NCBI GenBank assembly: GCA_022432975.1
Contig: CM039509.1
Span: 25,017,432-25,081,431, forward strand
Direction: 5' to 3'
DNA: 64,000 nt
Origin: Begonia masoniana
Lineage: Eukaryota > Streptophyta > Magnoliopsida > Cucurbitales > Begoniaceae
Positions 10,224 through 21,118 of this stretch are shown here, one piece after another; within the stretch, counting starts at the first letter, position 1; the number at the start of each line of letters is the position of its first letter. Both the position numbers and the translations under genes were made by a program. The notes under the pieces are model-generated. The model had not been told where the DNA came from. It made no database searches and saw only the letters and a list, made by a program, of their open reading frames with translations.

Positions 10224-11200
10224 TGCGAAGGCGTCGTGCCCCTTCCTCACGAGCCCATGTTTCAGAGGCAATCTCTACTCCCTCATCTGTGCCCCTTCCC
10301 TTTCCAGAGAATCCTCCTTCTCCTCCTCCTGCACTCCTATTGCCTTCTATGCCTCCACCAGTCCAACCACCTCCTACAGACCAATTACCACCTCCAAGTC
10401 CAATTGCTTCTCCAGTCCCAATCTCTGGTCCTCCTCCACCTGTGTTTTTGATGCCCTCACTACCTGCCTTTCCACCTAACTCTCCAGTCCTCCCCATTCC
10501 TCAAGTCCAAGCCTCATCACCCATCCTATCCAATGCTCCTGCCACTCCTCTATCTTATCAGAGGAGATTCTCGTTGAGTGAGGCTCAGTATAATGAGCTG
10601 AAGGCCTCTATTGACAGCATTGGGACAGCTCTCAGCTCCCTTGAAAGTAGGCTTGAACTGACTCTAGATGCCAAGCTAGCCAAGACTCAAAAAGAAATGA
10701 GCACAGATTTTGATACTGGTCTTGGTCTGCTGGCAATCAAAGTGGATGGTCACCGCCGCCTTGTTGTCCGGGAACTTGAGTCACTCAAATCCTCAATTGA
10801 CAATCTGACTCTCGAACCAGCACCTGCACCATCCAGTTCAATCAATGTCTCCGAGGCTTGCTATGAAGATCTCCTTCTTCCTTTTTCCAGGCCTGCAGTT
10901 GCTGAAGATGTGCGCTTACTGTCATTGGATCTTCAGGAGGTTGAACTAGCATTCTCTCCTCATGTGGTTCCTACTGCTGGTGCTTCTGTCGAGCCTCCTC
11001 CATGTATGGACATGGTGGTGTACTCTGAACCTTCTCCACCTCCGGCTCCCTGTCAAGCCTTAGTGCTTTATCAACCACCCATCCCTCTTGATATTCATTC
11101 TCTTCGTGCACTTGTAGATGCCTATTTTCATTCAGACCTTGAAGTACCTGCTTGGATTAGCCAAGCCTTCTGGAATCATTTTGTCTCTTTCTTTAAATAG
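10223..11200 (+). CDS. Sirevirus extra ORF, proline-rich and coiled-coil half
   Basis: 325 residues in a different frame from the preceding ORF and starting where that one stops. The first 110 or so residues are very rich in Pro and Ser (runs such as PPPVQPPPTDQLPPP). A predicted helical part follows (FSLSEAQYNELKASIDSIG, SSLESRLELTLDAKLAKTQKEM) with heptad-like spacing that could form a coiled coil. The C-terminus contains ALVDAYFHSDLEVPAWISQ and ends in FFK. The continuous composition across the junction suggests it is the second half of one protein split by a frameshift near 10200. No catalytic motif is visible. Copia-2 has lost this half by deletion. Confidence 0.6.
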   Translation: MRRRRAPSSRAHVSEAISTPSSVPLPFPENPPSPPPALLLPSMPPPVQPPPTDQLPPPSPIASPVPISGPPPPVFLMPSLPAFPPNSPVLPIPQVQASSPILSNAPATPLSYQRRFSLSEAQYNELKASIDSIGTALSSLESRLELTLDAKLAKTQKEMSTDFDTGLGLLAIKVDGHRRLVVRELESLKSSIDNLTLEPAPAPSSSINVSEACYEDLLLPFSRPAVAEDVRLLSLDLQEVELAFSPHVVPTAGASVEPPPCMDMVVYSEPSPPPAPCQALVLYQPPIPLDIHSLRALVDAYFHSDLEVPAWISQAFWNHFVSFFK

Positions 11201-11542
11201 ATGTTTTTGTTTGTAAACAATTTTATTGATTTCTACTTACATTTTTCTGCTGTTTCTACTCTTTGTGATGAATGCATTGGTTCTGTTTGTCTCTCTGTTT
11301 GTTTTTGATAATGTCAATGGGGGAGAATGGTATAAATGGTATAAATTTATTTGATCAATGATTTATGCTTTGTGCCATTGCTGAATATGTTTTTCGTTGT
11401 TGTGTGTTTTTGAAACTCTGGTATGCTCTGTGTTTCTTTCTGGAAAATATGCATTTACTATGGGGGAGCTAAGATTATGGGGGAGAGCAATGTTTAATTA
11501 AATTTTATACTCATAATTTGTCATCATCAAAAAGGGGGAGAT
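11201..11542 (+). promoter_or_regulatory. 3' untranslated region with repeated polypurine tracts
   Basis: ATGGGGGAG occurs three times (about 11318, 11460 and 11476) ahead of the canonical tract AAAAAGGGGGAGA at 11530-11541, which directly precedes the LTR. Multiple polypurine-like tracts upstream of the 3' LTR are a described feature of Sireviruses and support the lineage call. Confidence 0.8.
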
Positions 11543-12638
11543 TGTTGACTTAAATAGTGTTTAAGTCTAAATATGTTTTTGATGATGTTTTTAGAATGTC
11601 AAGTATGTAATTTGATTATGTTTATTAATAGAGAATAATAAATTATTCATGTGATTTAATTTGTTGGAAATACCCTCGAAAATGGTATTTTAGTAGTCTA
11701 ACAATCGGGTTGAATGTACAGGGCTAAAAATTGATAAACAAAGGGTACATCCACCGATCGCGAAATGACATAAAAGAGTTCCTTCTGCCGATTGCAAAAC
11801 GACAAAGAGTGAAGTCGTTTAAAGGCTACTCTACCGATGGCGGTTCAGCATTTAAAACATTATTCCTGCCGATACCGGTTCAAGCGTTTGAAGGGTTGCA
11901 TCATCCGATAGCGTTTCGAGCTACATCTGCCGATAGTATTCCAAGCTGCATCTGCCGTTGGAGTCTTCAAGATGCATCTAACGATGGAGTCTTCAAGATG
12001 CATCTGCCGATGGAGTCTTCAAGATACATCTGCCGATGGCATTTGAAGATACATCTGCCGATGGTGTTTTCAAGTTGTTTCTGCCGATGATTTTTCAAGA
12101 AGCATCAGCCGATGGTTTTTCAGTATGCATCTGCCGATAGAATTCAAAGCCTGCATCTGCCGATGACTTATCATGTTGCATCTACCGATGGCGTTTTGAA
12201 GATACTCATGCCGATAGCTTTTTAAAGCTGCTTCCACCGATGATCTTCCGTTAGAATTCAAAATAGCCGCGAAGCTATAGTGACGTCGTTTTCAGCATTA
12301 ACTCCAGAACTTTAATGGCGACGACGATTTGCAGCTACAGACGGCAATGGCTACCTGATCTAGTGCGGATGCTTCCCAACGGTAACATTTTCCATTTGAA
12401 GAAAGGAACATTCAGTTCTGTGAAGCTGAAAATAAGACAGAGTATTTAAGCCGAGGTTAGAGCACGAAGATCCAACTTTTGCTAATTTTACTCTTGAGCC
12501 CTAATCTGCAAAATCATTCATACTTTGTATTTTTTCTACACCTCTCGACATTAACTTGAGATTTAATCCTTGTGAGAGTGTAGTCTGAACTTACAATTTA
12601 TGAACTCTACAATCTGTATAAGGCAGTGGATTGACGCC
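11543..12638 (+). repeat. Copia-1 3' LTR, first part
   Basis: Matches 2718-3815 of the 5' LTR, including the motif cluster (11750-12245) and the TATA-like box. It stops at ...GACGCC where the Athila-like element entered. The LTR resumes at 22461; together the two pieces give about 1369 bp against 1372 bp for the 5' LTR. Confidence 0.92.
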
Positions 12639-13975
12639 TGTTGTGCGAAAAGCACACTACGCAAGTGCACGTTATCGTTACCAAGTAGTATATAAAAATG
12701 TCGATCCCACGGAGATAAAAACTCTTATATTCTACTAATTTATGGAATATCAACAAATAATTAAAATGGAATTAAAAGATGATTGGATGACTCAAATTGA
12801 CCTAAACAAAATATTCAACGAAGAAAATTAAAATAAGCTAGCACAAAGAATTACGAGAACACAAATTGAAAATATGATTCGGTTTCGATTTCCCTTGCTA
12901 TTAATTTCCTATGGGTTAACTCAAGTTACTTTTGATTGACTAGAATTTCTAATTAATTACGGAGATGACGTCACGTAATTTAGTCGTTTTTCCTATTGCT
13001 TTTACAATTCAAGAAAAGCCAACATGATGAAATAACTAAAATCAGCCCAACTCTCAACGTGTCACAAGGGTTTGAGTGAACATGACAAAACACTCGGACT
13101 ATTGTCTGTCACGCACAATAATCCCCCAGGTAACTTGGCACACGTCCTAACAACCACTTATTGACGTAAACATGGCGTCCTAGACTCTATATTATGGACA
13201 AGCATAACATAAAGTAAACAATCAGCACATGCCAAATTAATCAACAATAAAAAGAGAATAACCCTTCGAAAATCAATAACTCAGTACTCTCTAATCGAAT
13301 CAATTGAAAGTTAGTTCATAATTGTGCAAAAAACAAATCATGAGATTCAAAGAATTCATAAAATAACACAAAGAAATAATAATATTTTTGTTCAGAGAGA
13401 GATAGAGAAGAAGAAGAAGAGCTGAAGTCGTTCAGAATTGCCGCCCCCGGTACGTGATATTTTGTCTTCTTCTTCCCCAAAAAAACTTCTTTTTCTTTCA
13501 GCGTCAGATCCCCTTTTGTTGATGATTCTTCCTCCTTTTCTTTTTCAAATTTTTCCTTTTTTTTTTTAATTGGTCTCCTAGCTTGCTGCCACATGTGTGC
13601 CACGTCAGCCCTAATCGGATCAGATGGTTTTTAAGCAATCTTTCCTGATCTTTCTATATTTGAATTTGCTAAAAAAAATCTTGCCAAAGATCTTCTCTTT
13701 CAATCAACGGCTAGATGTGGCTTTATTTTGCCCAAAATCCTGTGAATCAAATAAATAAAATGCCAAGCAAAAATTCAATGAACATATCTGTCAAATTTCA
13801 TACAACTAAAGGCATGGAAACCGTATTTCCTGGAAAATGCAGCAGTGCTACTACAATGCTGTGGCATTGCTCCAATATTGTTTTAAAACGTCGTTTCAGC
13901 ATTTTTTTCAGTACATTTTTCCTATCATTTGCACATCCAAATGAGTGTATAATAAGTCTTTTTCAAGACTTAACA
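12639..13975 (-). repeat. Athila-like element 3' LTR
   Basis: 1337 bp. The plus strand begins TGTTGTGCGAAAAGC and ends AAGACTTAACA. Immediately right, the plus strand reads cacccccaaactta, which is the polypurine tract AAGTTTGGGGGTG on the minus strand. Small open frames inside it are identical in the 5' LTR and are not genes. Confidence 0.93.
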
Positions 13976-14575
13976 CACCCCCAAACTTAGCTCATTGCTC
14001 GCCCTCGAGTAATGTCCAAAATCAACACATCAATAAATCTTAACAATCTTCAAAATCATCTAACATACTCAAATCCACAAACATAACAAAGTATTGACCA
14101 ATCAATTTCAAGTCGAGTTTAAACAATCTCAAGATCACATATCCCTTCTAAATTGTGTGCGCGCCATGGTTAGAATCAAAACATTTTCAAACCACCCTAG
14201 AGTTACACAATCATGCTCTATTTAAAATCACAAGTTCAAAAACATATATCTCTCTACTAACAAGAAATTTCTAAAGGTTCGGATCCATAATGCAAGTATT
14301 TCATAAGAATTAGGGGAGATATTATTATTTTTTTATTTATTTATTTTTTTTTTTCGTAAGCTTTTCTCTTGGTTGCACCATCTTTTTACGCGAGTGACAA
14401 CACTTGTAATGAAGTCCTCCGGTTACTCAACAATGCTTCCATGAAAATTACCCACAATTTGTGACGGAGTTCCTCCCGCTGTCCCTCATTTATTTTCCAC
14501 CCATCGAGTATCCAAAAGGCTCACTCGAATTGAAAGTGAACTAGGGAATCACAAAATTGTTTTTCTTTTTGAATC

Positions 14576-14621
<46 letters not shown>

Positions 14622-15554
14622 CCCCCAAACTTATCATTTTGTGTATGGATCTTCAACTCTAGATTTTTCCTTGCTTTGCATTAAGAAGGTATGATTCAAA
14701 CATGCAACCTTAAATTAGAAACATAATTTTCTGAGTCTAGGGTTCTCCAAAAATTTCTCAATTCTACCAAAAAAAAAGTGTGCAAAAGGGATATACTGCC
14801 TCAAGATGATTCATTCCTAACCTTAATTGACCGATCAAAAACTTAATCATGAGCATGGAAAATCATATATTAAGCAAATATTATTCTCGGCAAACCCAGA
14901 AAAGCAAATTGAAATCAAACTTGTCTTATAGTTTCCATCCTTTCTATTATTAGTCCTACTCACACATAGAATAGAATTCATAATCACACCCCCCCAAACT
15001 TAAGAACTGACTATGCCCTCATAGTCAATAAACAGATATTAGCACAAAAATTGAATGAGAGGGAGGAGTAGGACTTCCCTGGATGGACTATTCATCCTCA
15101 GAGGCCTCCTCATCAGATTCAGGAGCTGTTGATTTGGCAGGAGCGCTATGGCTTGTGAGACTCTGAGGGAAGACAGGCAATGGGAAGGTGGTGCTCATAT
15201 TCGGCTAGAAGGAGAGCTACGACGTGAATGGGTTCTAAAAAAAAACGAAAGGAAAAAAAAAAAAAAAAAAAAAAAATCATTATTAGGGTAAAATAAAAAA
15301 ATAAGAGAGTTAACGAAAAATGGAAAGAAATTATTACTAATTACTACCACTAATGTTTTAAAATAAATCAAATTTAGTTTCCAAAGTTATCAAACATGAT
15401 CGACGCTACTAGCATTGCAGTAGCATCGCTATGTTCAACGTTCTGAAAATAAATTCAATCCCAAATGAAAACACTAGCAAAAGGATACAGGGCTCTGGGC
15501 TGATCAGCCATGATCTTAAAATCTACTCCACAGACAGCCCAAAGCCTTTCTTGC
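13976..15554 (-). other. Athila-like element 3' untranslated region
   Basis: 1.6 kb between the gag-pol stop and the 3' LTR. The minus-strand tract AAGTTTGGGGG occurs three times (13976-13988, about 14622-14636 and about 14989-15002), the first adjoining the LTR as the working polypurine tract. There is a run of about 39 T at 14579-14617 and a run of A near 15250-15276 on the plus strand. No long ORF and no recognisable envelope-like gene remain, though many Athila relatives carry one here. Confidence 0.7.
15088..15198 (-). CDS. Small acidic-tailed ORF in Athila 3' region
   Basis: 36 residues, starting MSTTFPLPVFPQSLTSHS and ending in an acidic ESDEEASEDE tail. I do not recognise it. It could be the C-terminal remnant of the second ORF found in some Athila/Tat elements, or chance. 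No upstream continuation in frame was identified. Confidence 0.25.
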   Translation of the reverse strand: MSTTFPLPVFPQSLTSHSAPAKSTAPESDEEASEDE

Positions 15555-18500
15555 TCACGGTGTTGCTGGTAGAGGGATGGAACTCCCTTTTTCATTAGTG
15601 ATGACTCCTCCCAGATAATGCTTTGCTCGATGCCCATTTATTTTAATGTATTTTCCAGTAGACTCGTTCAGCAATTCCAGGACTCCGAAGTCATTGATGG
15701 CCGTGATTTTGAAAGGCCCCATCCATTTGGACTTTAACTTGCCAGGAAACAGTTTCAACCGTGAATTGTAAACAAGAACTTGCTGACCCACTTCAAAAAT
15801 TCTTTCCTTTAAGCTTTTATCATGCCAACGCTTTACCTTCTCCTTGTAAATTGTTGCATTTTCATAAGAGTGAAGCCTAAACTCCTCCAGTTCATCTAGT
15901 TGCAGCAATCTCTGTTCTCCAGCATTTGTCAAGTCCATGTTCAGCTTAGCAATTGCCCATTGTGTCTTATGCACTAGTTCCAATGGTAAATGGCAAGCTT
16001 TTCCGAAAACCAAACGAAAGGGTGAGGTTCCAATGGGGGTTTTGTACGCAGTTCTGTATGCCCATAGAGCGTCTGGTAATTTCTCAGCCCAATCTTTTCT
16101 TCCCGAGTTGACCACCTTCTCTAGAATTCGTTTAATCTCCCTATTTGATACTTCTGTTTGGCCATTAGCTTGCGGGTGATAGGGAGTAGTTACCTTGTGA
16201 CGAACTCCATACTTAGCAAGCAGCTGTTTGAATTGCTTGTTGCAGAAATGGGTTCCACCGTCGCTGATAATAGCACGAGGTGTTCCAAACCTCGTGAAAA
16301 TATTCCTATGGAGAAATCGTGTAACAGCCTTAGCATCATTTGAAGGAAGGGCAACTGCTTCTACCCACTTGGAGACATAATCAACAGCAAGCAAAATATA
16401 TTGATTTCCGAATGAGGAGGGGAATGGTCCCATGAAATCTATTCCCCAAACATCGAAGAGTTCGACTTCGAGTATGTTCGTTAGCGGCATCTCATGCTTT
16501 CTCGAAATATTCCCCACTCGTTGACACCTATCACAAGATTTTACAAACTCATTAGCATCACGAAATAAAGTTGGCCAAAACAAATCTGATTGCAAGACTT
16601 TTGATGCTGTTCTGATTCCTCCGAAGTGGCCACCATACGATGCTGAATGACAGTGCTGCAGCACTGCTGGGATTTCACTGTCCGAAACACATCTTCTATA
16701 TATTTGGTCAGCGCAGAGCTTAAATAAATATGGGTCATCCCAATAATAGTGGCTAACATCTTTTAGGAACTTTTTCTTCTGCTGGTAATTAAAATCGAAT
16801 GGAATAATAGCACTTACAATGAAGTTCACGATGTCAGCGTACCATGGTATTTCCTTAATGCTCAGCAACTGTTCGTCTGGGAAGCTTTCTGAAATAGGTG
16901 CTGTGAAGTCCACTTTTTCGTCCAACTCCAACCTGGATAGATGGTCAGCAACTTGGTTCTCCCTCCCCTTTCGATCCTTTATTTCTAAGTCGAACTCCTG
17001 CAACAAAAGTACCCAACGTATTAATCTAGGTTTAGCATCTTTTTTCGTCATCAGGTATTTGATGGCCGAGTGGTCTGTGTAAACCACTACTCTTGTTCCC
17101 AGTAAATATTGCCTGAACTTCTCAAATGCAAACACCACGGCCAAAAGTTCCTTTTCAGTCGTAGTGTAATTCAGCTGTGCACCAGTTAGTGTTTTACTGG
17201 CATAATATATGGCATAGAATATCTTCTCTTTTCGTTGTCCAAGCACTGCTCCCAGGGCGAAATCGCTAGCATCACACATTAATTCAAAAGGTAATGACCA
17301 GTCAGGTGCAACTATTATTGGGGCTGAGATGAGTTTCTGTTTCAAAGTTTCAAACGCTTGATGACATGCCTCGTCAAAAATGAACGGTCTGCTCTCTTCC
17401 AGTAGTGAACACAGTGGCTTGGCAATTTTTGAGAAATCTTTTATGAACCTCCTGTAAAACCCAGCATGTCCTAAAAAACTCCTAATCCCTTTGACATTTT
17501 TCGGCGGCGGTAATTTCTCTATCACTTCGATTTTTGCCTTGTCTACTTCAATACCTTGCTCAGATATTCGATGTCCGAGTACAACTCCTTCCTTAACCAT
17601 AAACTGACATTTTTCCCAGTTCAAAACCAAATCCGTCTCGGTACACCGCTGCAGCACTTTTTCCAAACTCGTCAAGCAATTTTTGAATGAGTCTCCGGTG
17701 ACTGAGAAATCGTCCATGAATATCTCCAAGAAAGTTTCTATCATGTCTGAGAAAATGGATACCATGCAGCGCTGGAAAGTAGCGGGAGCGTTGCATAATC
17801 CGAAGGGCATGCGTCTGACGGCGAACGTTCCATAAGGACAGGTGAACGTGGTCTTCTCTTGGTCCTCAGGTAAAATAGAGATCTGATTGTAGCCCGAGTA
17901 CCCATCAAGGAAACAGAAATATTTCTTCCCAGCTAGACGATCGACCATTTGATCGAGAAATGGCAGCGGAAAATGGTCCTTCCTTGTTGCTTTGTTTAAT
18001 TTGCGATAGTCCATACACACCCGCCAACCACTGATGATCCGTGTGGGTAGTAGCTCATTGTTTTGGTTCTGAATAACAGTCATTCCTCCTTTCTTCTTCA
18101 CGCATTGGACTGGGCTTACCCAGGAACTGTCGGCGATGGGGTATATGATTCCTGCGTCCAGTAGTTTAATCACCTCTTTCTTGACTACCTCTTTCATTAC
18201 AGGATTCAAGCGTCGCTGTTGTTCAATGGATGGATGAAAGTCTGGTTCCATAAGTATCTTGTGCATACAGATAGTGGGACTGATCCCTTTAATATCAGCA
18301 ATAGTCCATGCAATAGCATTTCTGAACCTTCCCAAGACCTCCAATAATTCAGCTTCCTGTTCTGGCGTTAGGGTTGTGGAGATGATGACTGGCAGCGTAC
18401 TTGCTTCTCCTAGGTAAGCATATTTTAAATGGGCAGGAAGCTGTTTCAACTCCAATTTTGGTGGTTTGATCAACGAAGATTGCAAAGCCTTATATTCAGA

Positions 18501-21002
18501 TACTTCCCTCTCCAGGTTCTCGTACTGTCGTGGCCATGGCTTATGAAACTTTGTGTTCTGATGCTGGTTTTTACCCATAATTCCCTCGATGCTTTCACAT
18601 GTGTATTGCATAGTGTGTATTTTGTCCGTTCCTATAGAATAGCAGTCCTCAACTTCAATCTCGTCGGGAAACTTCATAGCCTTTAATATATTGAATGTGA
18701 TTTTCTGTTCATTCACTCGCATTGTAAGTTCCCCTTTCTGTACATCAATTAACGTCCTACCAGTAGCCAAGAATGGACGTCCCAGAATAATTGGAACTTC
18801 TCTGTCGGCCTCGCAATCAAGAATGATGAAGTCGGCTGGGAATACAAACTTATCGACTTTCACTAAGACATCTTCGATTTTTCCCTCAGGATAAGCCAAA
18901 GATCGATCAGCTAATTGCAAAGTCAACGTTGTAGGTCTCGCTTCTCCAATATTCAACTTTTTGAAAATAGACATCGGCATTAGATTAATGCTAGCACCAA
19001 GATCACACAAAGCTTTCCCGATGTAATGATTTCCTATCGAACATGGAATTGTGAAGCTCCCCGGGTCTTTTAATTTCTGAGGCAGCTTATTTTGAAGAAT
19101 ATAACTGCATTCTTCCGTCATGGCAACAGTCTCAAATTCACCCATCTTCCGTTTCCTTGAAAGTATATCTTTCATGAATTTCGCATAGCTGGGCATTTGT
19201 TCCAAAGCTTCTACCAGCGGGATATTGATATGGAGCTGTTTTAAAACGTCAAGGAATTTCTTAAATTTCTGCTCTTGCTGGTGTTTTTGAAGTCTTTGCG
19301 GAAAAGGTGGAGGTGGCCTCTCGTTAACGTCAATTTGTAAACGATGCTGCTGCAATGTTCCAGCATCGTTTCTGGCAACATCATTTTCTGGGTAACTTTT
19401 TGATCGATGCTGCAGCACAGTTTCAGCATCGTTCCTGGCAGTTTGATTTTTTTCTTTTTCCGCACTGTTTTCCACGGGTTTTTCCTGTTCTATCTCAACC
19501 TCAACCAGCTCGGGTTCTTTCTCAGGTTCAGGAACTGTCTCCACATTTCTTCCATTGCGTAATTGAATGGAATTACATTGCTCTTTTCCATCCCTCTTCG
19601 GTAGTTCAGTGTTGCTTGGCAATGTTCCAGGAAATCTGTTGCTTAAAACTTGTGCCATTTGACCCATTTGTGTTTCCAGATTCCTATGAGAAGCAGCTTG
19701 ATTTTGGATCAGTGTTTCCAAATTTCTATTGGACGTCGCCTGGTTTTGAATCATCGTCATTAGGTTTTGCATCATTGCATCATTTCTGTCTATATAATTA
19801 TTCACTTTCTGCTCCAAGGAGGACGATTCAGCTTGAAGTGGTTTGATTTGTGAAGAAGTTCCAGCTTGTGCGTAGCTTTGCTGCTGCTGAAATCCTTGTT
19901 GATTTTGCTGAAAACCAGAATTAAAATTCCTTGGCTGAGAATTCCATTGGTTCGGTTGCTTCCATCCGGGATTAAAAGTGTTATTGTTTCGGTTGAAACC
20001 CACGAAATTCACAGCTTCCGGGTTTTGTGGGCAGTGCTCGAATGAATGTTCATCTCCACAATATACGCAAGACAGACTTAATACTTGCTGCGGTTGTTGC
20101 TTTGCTGGATTGGCCATCGCTTTAATTGCGCTGGTAAGAGTGGATAGTTGAGCGGAGATTGCTGTCATTGGGTCAAGTTCCAAAACTCCTGGTGTTTTCT
20201 TTGCTACAGCCGCTCTCTCGGAAGGCCACTGGTAATTATTGGATGCAATGGTCTCCAATAAATCATAAGCTTCAGTATATCTCTTCGATAAAAATGCTCC
20301 GCCCGCTGATGCATCAAGAATGGCCCTTGTTTGTCCATTTAAACCGTTATAAAAAGTTTCCAACTGAACCCACGCCGAGACTCCATGGTTTGGACACTGT
20401 CGAATAAGCTCCTTGTATCGCTCCCAAGCTTCATATAGGGACTCAATATCCTGTTGATGGAAGCTCATGATATCACCCCTCATTTTGGCATTCTTCGCTG
20501 GCGGGAAGTACTTAGTAAGAAACCTTTGTGCTAGAGCTTGCCAAGAATCAATTGAATTTGGAGGTAACGAATTTAGCCACGTTTTTGCCCGATCCCGAAG
20601 AGAGAATGGAAAAAGCTTAAATTTCAGCATCTCCCGCGTTGCTTCATCGTCTTCGAATGTATCACATAATTGCCGAAAATCCCTTAGATGAGCGTTCGGA
20701 TCCTCCGTAGCCATCCCGCTGAATTGTCCTATCGTTTGAAGCATTTGGAACATCATAGGTTTCAACTCGCACCGTACAGCAGGGCGTGCGGGTCGGATTA
20801 TTCCTGGATTTAAATTATCAAGATTTGGAACTGCATAATCACGGATCGGTCTCTCTTGTTCATTGGCCACGTTTTGTTCTCCTCCTTGACCCTCGTTTTG
20901 ATTCATATTCGCTTGCTGATTTTGTTGTCGACGTCTATCTCTAAAAGTCCTTTCAATTTCGGGGTCGTAGGGGACTAGATCGTTCTCTTCGTTTCTTAAC
21001 AT
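15555..21002 (-). CDS. gag-pol: Athila-like gag-pol polyprotein, intact
   Basis: 1815 residues with no stop. Capsid/gag domain at about 100-260 ([44 protein letters not shown]). Zinc knuckle near 311-323 ([13 protein letters not shown]). Q/N-rich linker, then a repeated ARNDA...QHR segment near 510-555. Aspartic protease near 664 ([12 protein letters not shown], where LG replaces the usual SG pattern, as is common in this branch). RT with [11 protein letters not shown] and active site FMDDFS near 1094. RNase H with [10 protein letters not shown] near 1237 and ADHLSRLE. Integrase zinc region ([15 protein letters not shown]) near 1450 and DDE core: [27 protein letters not shown]. No chromodomain. 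It would supply capsid, protease, RT/RNase H and integrase for autonomous transposition. The Met at 21002 follows the primer site by about 90 bases. Confidence 0.95.
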   Translation of the reverse strand: MLRNEENDLVPYDPEIERTFRDRRRQQNQQANMNQNEGQGGEQNVANEQERPIRDYAVPNLDNLNPGIIRPARPAVRCELKPMMFQMLQTIGQFSGMATEDPNAHLRDFRQLCDTFEDDEATREMLKFKLFPFSLRDRAKTWLNSLPPNSIDSWQALAQRFLTKYFPPAKNAKMRGDIMSFHQQDIESLYEAWERYKELIRQCPNHGVSAWVQLETFYNGLNGQTRAILDASAGGAFLSKRYTEAYDLLETIASNNYQWPSERAAVAKKTPGVLELDPMTAISAQLSTLTSAIKAMANPAKQQPQQVLSLSCVYCGDEHSFEHCPQNPEAVNFVGFNRNNNTFNPGWKQPNQWNSQPRNFNSGFQQNQQGFQQQQSYAQAGTSSQIKPLQAESSSLEQKVNNYIDRNDAMMQNLMTMIQNQATSNRNLETLIQNQAASHRNLETQMGQMAQVLSNRFPGTLPSNTELPKRDGKEQCNSIQLRNGRNVETVPEPEKEPELVEVEIEQEKPVENSAEKEKNQTARNDAETVLQHRSKSYPENDVARNDAGTLQQHRLQIDVNERPPPPFPQRLQKHQQEQKFKKFLDVLKQLHINIPLVEALEQMPSYAKFMKDILSRKRKMGEFETVAMTEECSYILQNKLPQKLKDPGSFTIPCSIGNHYIGKALCDLGASINLMPMSIFKKLNIGEARPTTLTLQLADRSLAYPEGKIEDVLVKVDKFVFPADFIILDCEADREVPIILGRPFLATGRTLIDVQKGELTMRVNEQKITFNILKAMKFPDEIEVEDCYSIGTDKIHTMQYTCESIEGIMGKNQHQNTKFHKPWPRQYENLEREVSEYKALQSSLIKPPKLELKQLPAHLKYAYLGEASTLPVIISTTLTPEQEAELLEVLGRFRNAIAWTIADIKGISPTICMHKILMEPDFHPSIEQQRRLNPVMKEVVKKEVIKLLDAGIIYPIADSSWVSPVQCVKKKGGMTVIQNQNNELLPTRIISGWRVCMDYRKLNKATRKDHFPLPFLDQMVDRLAGKKYFCFLDGYSGYNQISILPEDQEKTTFTCPYGTFAVRRMPFGLCNAPATFQRCMVSIFSDMIETFLEIFMDDFSVTGDSFKNCLTSLEKVLQRCTETDLVLNWEKCQFMVKEGVVLGHRISEQGIEVDKAKIEVIEKLPPPKNVKGIRSFLGHAGFYRRFIKDFSKIAKPLCSLLEESRPFIFDEACHQAFETLKQKLISAPIIVAPDWSLPFELMCDASDFALGAVLGQRKEKIFYAIYYASKTLTGAQLNYTTTEKELLAVVFAFEKFRQYLLGTRVVVYTDHSAIKYLMTKKDAKPRLIRWVLLLQEFDLEIKDRKGRENQVADHLSRLELDEKVDFTAPISESFPDEQLLSIKEIPWYADIVNFIVSAIIPFDFNYQQKKKFLKDVSHYYWDDPYLFKLCADQIYRRCVSDSEIPAVLQHCHSASYGGHFGGIRTASKVLQSDLFWPTLFRDANEFVKSCDRCQRVGNISRKHEMPLTNILEVELFDVWGIDFMGPFPSSFGNQYILLAVDYVSKWVEAVALPSNDAKAVTRFLHRNIFTRFGTPRAIISDGGTHFCNKQFKQLLAKYGVRHKVTTPYHPQANGQTEVSNREIKRILEKVVNSGRKDWAEKLPDALWAYRTAYKTPIGTSPFRLVFGKACHLPLELVHKTQWAIAKLNMDLTNAGEQRLLQLDELEEFRLHSYENATIYKEKVKRWHDKSLKERIFEVGQQVLVYNSRLKLFPGKLKSKWMGPFKITAINDFGVLELLNESTGKYIKINGHRAKHYLGGVITNEKGSSIPLPATP

Positions 21003-21094
21003 AAATCACTTGGTACCTGAAATAAATAATAAAAAAAAATTCAGAATAGAAATAAAGAAAAATTCCACAAAATAATAAGAAATAAAAATCTCTA

Positions 21095-21112
21095 TCCCCG
21101 GCAACGGCGCCA
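21095..21112 (-). other. Primer binding site, tRNA-Asp
   Basis: The minus strand reads TGGCGCCGTTGCCGGGGA six bases after the 5' LTR. The plus strand is identical to the 3' end of plant tRNA-Asp including CCA. There is no tRNA body around it, so this is a primer site and not a tRNA gene. Confidence 0.9.
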
Positions 21113-21118
21113 AAAACT

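Noticed and set aside
14579..14617. Long T run as an RNA polymerase III terminator or LINE/SINE tail
   Set aside because: Lies inside the untranslated region of an intact LTR element with no SINE-like A/B boxes or flanking duplication; probably simple slippage.
21095..21112. Identity with the 3' end of tRNA-Asp
   Set aside because: No tRNA body around it; it is the primer binding site of the Athila-like element.
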